From an uncultured Acidimicrobiales bacterium (GTDB lineage: Bacteria > Actinomycetota > Acidimicrobiia > Acidimicrobiales > SHLQ01): DNA of 47,372 bases. The translations under genes and the position numbers were made by a program. Location: assembly GCA_938015295.1 (NCBI GenBank), contig CALLQB010000027.1, positions 1 to 47,372 on the forward strand, given 5' to 3'. Under the pieces are notes generated by a model, which was not told the origin of the DNA, made no database searches, and worked only from the letters and a program-made list of their open reading frames with translations. This document shows positions 43,092-47,372 of the stretch, piece after piece. Within the stretch, counting starts at the first letter, position 1, and every line of letters begins with the position of its first letter.

Positions 43092-44408
43092 ATGCGATTC
43101 CTTACCAGCGAGATTGCCGCCGTGGTCGGCGGTGTACTCGACGGCCCCGACGTGTTCATCGATGGAGCGACACAGGACTCACGCGCTATCGCGTCGGGTC
43201 AGTTGTTTGTGCCGGTCGTTGCCGACCGTGATGGACATGACTTCATCGGAGCCGCCGTTCGCGCGGGCGCCGCTGCGTACCTCAGCTCGGTCGATGATGA
43301 ACGCAGCGACGGCACGACGGCGGTGCGCGTGGCCGACACCGTCGATGCGCTTCAGGCAGTAGGGCGCCACGCGCGTTTGAGGCTTACCGATGTCGTCGGC
43401 ATAACTGGCTCTGCAGGCAAGACCTCGACGAAAGACCTTATTGCGGCCGCGATCGCCGGCGAACGAAGAACTCATGCGAGTGAGAAATCTTTCAACAATG
43501 AATTGGGCGTGCCGCTCACGCTTTTGAACGCACCGAGCGACACTGAAGTGACCGTTGTCGAGATGGGAGCGCGGGGGATTGGACACATCGAAATGTTGTG
43601 TCAGATCGCAACCCCGTCGGTCGGCGTCGTGACTACCGTCGGCAACGCTCACACCTCAGAATTCGGTTCGTTGGCTGGCGTAGTCGAGGCAAAAGGCGAG
43701 CTTGTCGAGTCGCTCCCGAGCAACGGGGCCGCGGTCCTCAATGCGATGGTGCGCGAGGTCGCAGCCATGGAGGCAAGAACCGAGGCGAGGGTGCTGACCT
43801 TCGGCGTCGACACCGGTGATGTACGAGCCACCAACGTTCAACTCAACGACGACCTGACCAGTTCCTTTTCGATCGAAAGCGACTGGCCAACATTTGAGGT
43901 ACGCCTCGGCGCTCGCGGCATCCATAACGTCGCCAACGCTGCGGCTGCATGCGCGGTTGCGCAGATTCTAGACATTCCCGCTGAAGTCATCGTGGCCGGT
44001 CTGGCCGAGCCCGGCTGGTCGCCGTGGCGAATGGAGATGGCGACCGCCGCAAATGGTCTTATCGTCCTCAATGATTCGTACAACGCGAACCCGCTGTCGG
44101 TGGCGGCGGCGCTCGAATCTTTGGCAAGCGTTCCAGCGACCCGTCGGATTGCTGTGCTGGGAGTCATGGCTGAGTTGGGCGACGAGGAAATTTCTGAGCA
44201 TCGACGCATTGCCCAACTCGCAACGTCGCTTGGAATTGAGGTCGTCGCAATCGATGCCCCGGCGTATGGAGCAGAAGTGCATCTTGCGAACCGGCTCGAA
44301 GCTCTCGAAGCGCTGGGTGCTCTCGGTGCCGGCGACGCGATATTGGTGAAGGGCTCGCGTGTTGCAGGGCTCGAACTGTTGGCTGAGGAACTTCTTGCGA
44401 CCGCCTGA
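43092..44408 (+). CDS. murF: UDP-N-acetylmuramoyl-tripeptide--D-alanyl-D-alanine ligase
   Basis: A 438-residue MurF, which adds D-Ala-D-Ala to the UDP-MurNAc-tripeptide. It has the TQDSRAI uridine-site region, the P-loop GSAGKTSTKD, EMGARGIGHI, TVGNAHTSEFGS and NDSYNANPLSV. ATG 43092 is chosen as the first residues MRFLTSEIAAVVGG are the family start; an in-frame start at 43041 would overlap the ddl promoter region. It is not followed by mraY, as in the usual dcw cluster, but by a Wzy-like membrane protein that overlaps its end by 14 nt. Confidence 0.96.
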   Translation: MRFLTSEIAAVVGGVLDGPDVFIDGATQDSRAIASGQLFVPVVADRDGHDFIGAAVRAGAAAYLSSVDDERSDGTTAVRVADTVDALQAVGRHARLRLTDVVGITGSAGKTSTKDLIAAAIAGERRTHASEKSFNNELGVPLTLLNAPSDTEVTVVEMGARGIGHIEMLCQIATPSVGVVTTVGNAHTSEFGSLAGVVEAKGELVESLPSNGAAVLNAMVREVAAMEARTEARVLTFGVDTGDVRATNVQLNDDLTSSFSIESDWPTFEVRLGARGIHNVANAAAACAVAQILDIPAEVIVAGLAEPGWSPWRMEMATAANGLIVLNDSYNANPLSVAAALESLASVPATRRIAVLGVMAELGDEEISEHRRIAQLATSLGIEVVAIDAPAYGAEVHLANRLEALEALGALGAGDAILVKGSRVAGLELLAEELLATA

Positions 44409-45564
44409 GATCCGCTCAGCTGTAGCAGTTGCCTTTGCCGCTGCTCTTGTGCTGTTTGCCTTACCGATCGGTGAGCTAGCGCGCCTCGTTGCCGGCGGCG
44501 GTTTGGCGCTTGGGTTTGTTGTAGCTCATCGCCTGCATCCCCGCTGGTGGCCGCCGCTGCATGCCAGCGCGGCAACCACGACGTGGTTGCTCGCCTTAAT
44601 GGGGTGGCTGGCTATCACGGCGCTGACCGGTGTCGATCCCGGGCGCTCCATGCTCCTGCTGGTCTGTCACGGTGCGCTCGTGTGGCTTGGGATGGCGATG
44701 GTCGGCTTTTTCGGTACAGGGCGAGCAATGTCACTCCTTTTCGTTTCACTGGTCCCGCCGACGCTGCTTGCATTGGTGTCGATTGTTGGACCACTCGCCC
44801 AAGATCAGCTGTTTGATGTCAGCGACAACGTGGTGATCACGGCCGATACCGCTGCATTCTTTGGGACCGTCATCGCACTACTGGCGGTGTTTGCGCCAAA
44901 CCTTCGGAAACTACCCATCGTCGTTCGAAACTCCTGCGTTGCTGTAGCACTGGTGGTTATCGTGGCAGCAGACAGTCGATCAATGGCCGTGGCGGCCGTC
45001 GTGGCAGCTGGCTACGGGCTAGCGGCGACGGGTCGTGGGCGGCTGGTCTCGAGTGTTGTGTTGGGAGCGTTCTCGTTGGCCCTGGTCGCTGTTGCGTTTT
45101 TGGGATTCGAGGTCGAAACGCTGCTGGAGGCGGTCACCACCGATGTTGCGGCAGGTGGCGGCCGCGACAACTTGTGGGCGGCGGGTTGGGCTGCTGTGTC
45201 CGACCGGCCGCTGCTTGGCTACGGCCTTGGGGCGCAGGTGGAGGTTTTGCTTGACTACCGGCTCGAAAGTCTGTTCGCCATCAAAGCCGAAACCACCCAC
45301 AGTATGGTGCTTTACGCGTTGGTGTCAGGAGGGTGGCCGGCCCTCGGCCTTCTACTGGGCCTCACGGTAGCGTTGCTGAAATCAGCCACGCTGCCGCAAC
45401 GCATCGTTCTCGTAGCGCTGGTGGTATTTGGCCTTGGGGATGCGCCAGTTGAGCAACCAGGAATCTCATCGGTGATCTTTGGGCTCGCCGCCGCTGGCAA
45501 CTATTCTTCTTCTTCTTTTTCTTCTTCGAAGTCGTCTGCTGCGGCGAGCGTCGACGCAGGTTGA
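44395..45564 (+). CDS. O-antigen ligase/polymerase-like membrane protein (second Wzy-like)
   Basis: A 389-residue polytopic protein with about 10 hydrophobic segments. The Wzy_C-type loop is visible: GGGRDNLWAAGWAAVSDRPL, LGYGLGAQ and AETTHSMVLYALVSGGWPA. TTG 44395 is proposed because GAGGAA lies 4 nt before it inside the end of murF; GTG 44359 is the next in-frame choice. The C-terminal end is Ser-rich (encoded by TCTTCT runs) and overlaps the convergent Wzz-like gene by 64 nt. With murF upstream it may polymerise a cell-envelope glycan. Confidence 0.8.
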   Translation: MRPPEIRSAVAVAFAAALVLFALPIGELARLVAGGGLALGFVVAHRLHPRWWPPLHASAATTTWLLALMGWLAITALTGVDPGRSMLLLVCHGALVWLGMAMVGFFGTGRAMSLLFVSLVPPTLLALVSIVGPLAQDQLFDVSDNVVITADTAAFFGTVIALLAVFAPNLRKLPIVVRNSCVAVALVVIVAADSRSMAVAAVVAAGYGLAATGRGRLVSSVVLGAFSLALVAVAFLGFEVETLLEAVTTDVAAGGGRDNLWAAGWAAVSDRPLLGYGLGAQVEVLLDYRLESLFAIKAETTHSMVLYALVSGGWPALGLLLGLTVALLKSATLPQRIVLVALVVFGLGDAPVEQPGISSVIFGLAAAGNYSSSSFSSSKSSAAASVDAG

Positions 45565-46244
45565 GTTCTGCCCGCCAGTAGCGTCAGCACCGCTCCGGCA
45601 CCGATCGCTGAAACCAAGCTTGCGGCAGCAATGATTCGGAGTCGACGGTAGCGTTGCCCGTCGGATATCTCCGAAACGCCGATCCGCTGAATGCGGGCTT
45701 CGCGTCGGTCAAGGTCGCGCTGTGCGTCATCGACATCGCCAAGCAATTCCTGAACTCGCCAGGTGAGGGCGCCTTTGGTGTTGAGAGCGTCGGTGTCTCC
45801 ATCGTCGGCGGCTGGTGTGATTGTGGCTAGCGCTGCTTCGGTTTCGGCCAGCGACTGTTGAGCGGCGGCCAGAGTGGCGAGGGGTGTCGCGAAGGTCTGC
45901 TCGGCGTCTCGGGCGGTTAGGTGATCGACCACAAAATCGACGGCGGCGAGAGCATCTTGATCGTTGTCGGCGGTTGCTCGCACATCAAAAAACGATTGGT
46001 TCCGAGGGAGTTCAGTGCTGACGCTATCGAGCGAACCGCCGACGAATTCGTTGGTGCTGTCGATCAGGTCGCCATCTATCCAGCTTGCGACTTCGAGGCG
46101 TACGGCGTCGTGTTCTGGCCAGCCGACCTGATCGTGGAGCCGCATTCGTGCCACCGCTGCGGCACCCGGGTCGCCAGCGGTTGCGGCCAGTGCAAGCATG
46201 CCGCCGAGCAACGCGGCGGCAAAGATGGGAAACAGTTTGTTCAC
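45501..46244 (-). CDS. Wzz-like membrane protein with acidic tail
   Basis: A 247-residue protein with an N-terminal membrane helix or signal (LFPIFAAALLGGMLALAA), an external region of about 170 residues with a predicted coiled coil (LAAAQQSLAETEAALATI; ELLGDVDDAQRDLDRREARI), and a C-terminal helix (IIAAASLVSAIGAGAVLTLLA). The tail is strongly acidic (D-D-F then mainly Glu). This is the topology of polysaccharide chain-length regulators. GTG start. Its 3' end overlaps the convergent Wzy-like gene by 64 nt; the Glu run and the Ser run come from opposite strands of the same TTC-rich bases. Confidence 0.75.
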   Translation of the reverse strand: MNKLFPIFAAALLGGMLALAATAGDPGAAAVARMRLHDQVGWPEHDAVRLEVASWIDGDLIDSTNEFVGGSLDSVSTELPRNQSFFDVRATADNDQDALAAVDFVVDHLTARDAEQTFATPLATLAAAQQSLAETEAALATITPAADDGDTDALNTKGALTWRVQELLGDVDDAQRDLDRREARIQRIGVSEISDGQRYRRLRIIAAASLVSAIGAGAVLTLLAGRTQPASTLAAADDFEEEKEEEE

Positions 46245-46259
46245 GCGTCTCTCAGGCGA

Positions 46260-46592
46260 TCAGTCGTCGGTTTCAACCGGAAGGTCATCGGGGGGAATCG
46301 GGGTATTGGTCTGACTGTACGTTGCGTGAAGCTCCGGCTGGCAGATCGGGCACAAGTGCACGAGTTTCATCGACTGGATCGAAAGCTGTGTGCCGCGCGA
46401 CTTGTCGAGGATTGCTTTGAAGGCCGGATACACGTCGGTGTTGCTACACGTGTCACAACGCGGAGTGAAATCTCTGTCCCAAACCAGGCCACATTTCTGG
46501 CAGGTCACCGTGATGTTTTCGTTGTTCGGACCAGTTCTCTGGCCGAGGAGGTCTTCTTCTTCGCCGCAGCTCGCGCAGGTGATGTTGGCCAC
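46260..46592 (-). CDS. Small zinc-ribbon protein with four CxxC motifs
   Basis: A 110-residue soluble protein with four C-x-x-C pairs: C6/C9, C31/C34, C46/C49 and C81/C84. The first two pairs can form one zinc ribbon and the last two a second, as in small rubredoxin-like or RNA-polymerase-subunit-like ribbons. The C-terminus is Pro/Asp-rich. Its ATG at 46592 lies 59 nt from the divergent J-domain gene, and its stop is 15 nt before the Wzz-like gene, so these two may be co-transcribed. No further function can be read. Confidence 0.75.
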   Translation of the reverse strand: MANITCASCGEEEDLLGQRTGPNNENITVTCQKCGLVWDRDFTPRCDTCSNTDVYPAFKAILDKSRGTQLSIQSMKLVHLCPICQPELHATYSQTNTPIPPDDLPVETDD

Positions 46593-46651
46593 AACGCGAT
46601 GATACTTGGCTGCTCAGTGGTAGTGCCGCAGGATCTAGAGTTGACCTCGGT

Positions 46652-47293
46652 ATGGCAGATCACTACGAAACGTTAGGTGTTGATGCAGACGCATCGGGAG
46701 CGGAGATTCGTCGTGCGTACTTGACGAAGGCGCGAGCATTGCACCCGGATCGCCATGTCGACGCCGGAGCGGATCGAAGGCGACAAGCAGAACGCGAAAT
46801 GCAACAGGTGAATGAGGCATTCGCTGTCCTTGGTGATGCGGCGGAGCGAACTTCCTACGACCGCAAGCACGATGCAGGATCAGCCCACACGCCACCCGAG
46901 TCTGACTCCTTTGACGAGCAGTTTCACGCTGCGTCCGAGGACGGTCCTGAGACGTTTCATTCCTCGCCCCCAATCTTTCACCTTGTTCGTTCACTTCCGC
47001 TTCTGATTATTCTTGGCACGCTTGCGGGGCTCTTCGTGTTCACTGCGTTTGCGTCTGGTGACCGCGTGAGCGACGAACGAACGATTCCCACCATTCAGGT
47101 GGGCGATTGTGTGTACGAAGCTGGCGAATCGATGACCTGGGTCCCCTGTGATGGTTCGACGACCGGCATCGTGCAGGCGCTGGTAGCCGAGCAGGTTGAC
47201 TGTTTGGCCCGCAACGGCACGACGGCGCGTAAACATCCGACAAATGCCGGATTTGCGTGCGTAGAACCAGCCGGCGACAAAGAACGACCATAA
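46652..47293 (+). CDS. J-domain membrane protein
   Basis: A 213-residue protein with an N-terminal J domain (residues 4-72) containing the HPD loop (31-33) that stimulates Hsp70 ATPase. A polar linker, a membrane helix (113-134) and an external domain of about 75 residues with three or four cysteines follow; that domain (VGDCV, then WVPCDGS) resembles the cysteine-paired domain found in many actinobacterial membrane proteins. It lacks the Gly/Phe and zinc-finger parts of DnaJ, so it is a type III J protein. It may tie the chaperone to the membrane. No DnaK is in the window. Confidence 0.88.
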   Translation: MADHYETLGVDADASGAEIRRAYLTKARALHPDRHVDAGADRRRQAEREMQQVNEAFAVLGDAAERTSYDRKHDAGSAHTPPESDSFDEQFHAASEDGPETFHSSPPIFHLVRSLPLLIILGTLAGLFVFTAFASGDRVSDERTIPTIQVGDCVYEAGESMTWVPCDGSTTGIVQALVAEQVDCLARNGTTARKHPTNAGFACVEPAGDKERP

Positions 47294-47372
47294 GACCCTG
47301 CGGGCAACGGGATGGTCCGAAAACTCCGTAAGTGAGGAGTCCCCAAGGGGGCCGACGAACGACGTGGGCGAT
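47294..47372. other. Structured segment at the window edge, unassigned
   Basis: After the J-domain gene the last 79 nt contain small inverted repeats (ACTCC..GGAGT; CCCC-AA-GGGG) and no open frame of its own that I can support. It could be the start of a structured RNA or a leader, but I do not recognise the class. Confidence 0.3.

Noticed and set aside
47294..47372. RNase P, SRP or tmRNA gene start
   Set aside because: None of the conserved core motifs of these RNAs could be matched in the 79 nt available.

Overview
The window reads as a chromosomal piece of an actinobacterium, most plausibly from the Acidimicrobiia or a related marine/aquatic lineage. The reasons are a fairly high GC content by eye, many GTG starts, 4-nt overlaps inside operons, a 6C-type small RNA, Mycobacterium-like enzyme variants (Glu-type RpiB, HAD-PlsC and reductase-HAD fusions) and no sign of phage or IS elements. 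The lineage is inference; no rRNA or tRNA gene is present. About 43 protein genes and one probable sRNA are supported.

Layout. (1) 1-11103, plus strand: the end of a glutamine-synthetase-family enzyme, a P450, its ferredoxin and an aldehyde dehydrogenase are translationally coupled. A branched-chain-type ABC importer follows (binding protein, LivF, LivH and a LivM-LivG fusion), then a fumarylacetoacetate-hydrolase-family protein and a second aldehyde dehydrogenase. Together they look like an uptake and oxidation module for an amine or aromatic compound. (2) 11113-16158: a serine hydrolase, an acyl-CoA synthetase, a small secreted protein and a large membrane-anchored protein with an LGFP-like segment. 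(3) 16464-18925, minus strand: acyl-CoA synthetase, BCP-type peroxiredoxin and ribose-5-phosphate isomerase B. The peroxiredoxin has an in-frame TGA exactly at its peroxidatic cysteine and is read here as a selenoprotein. (4) 19091-25939: SDR, methyltransferase, secreted protein, citrate synthase, carboxyltransferase-like protein and LysR regulator.

(5) 26010-29202: a 6C-like RNA with three C-loop hairpins, a HAD-PlsC bifunctional lipid enzyme, and an unusual membrane-anchored protein carrying only lobe I of an Hsp70 fold. (6) 29234-32467: a mitochondrial-type aconitase divergent from a GntR/HutC regulator, with a near-consensus promoter between them. (7) 32528-35515: a lipoprotein with an Asp-Asn repeat, a Wzz-like protein and a Wzy/O-antigen-ligase-like protein. 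(8) 35512-41108: a three-gene lipid operon (fatty acyl reductase-HAD fusion, LarA-like protein, acyltransferase) divergent from a TetR regulator. (9) 41156-47293: TPM-like membrane protein, Ddl, MurF, a second Wzy-like/Wzz-like pair (here overlapping antisense), a four-CxxC zinc-ribbon protein and a J-domain membrane protein.

The most notable candidates are the selenocysteine peroxiredoxin, the reductase/LarA/acyltransferase operon, the lobe-I-only Hsp70-like protein, and the P450-glutamine synthetase catabolic module with its fused transporter. The genome is very compact: three convergent gene pairs share exactly four bases across their stop codons.
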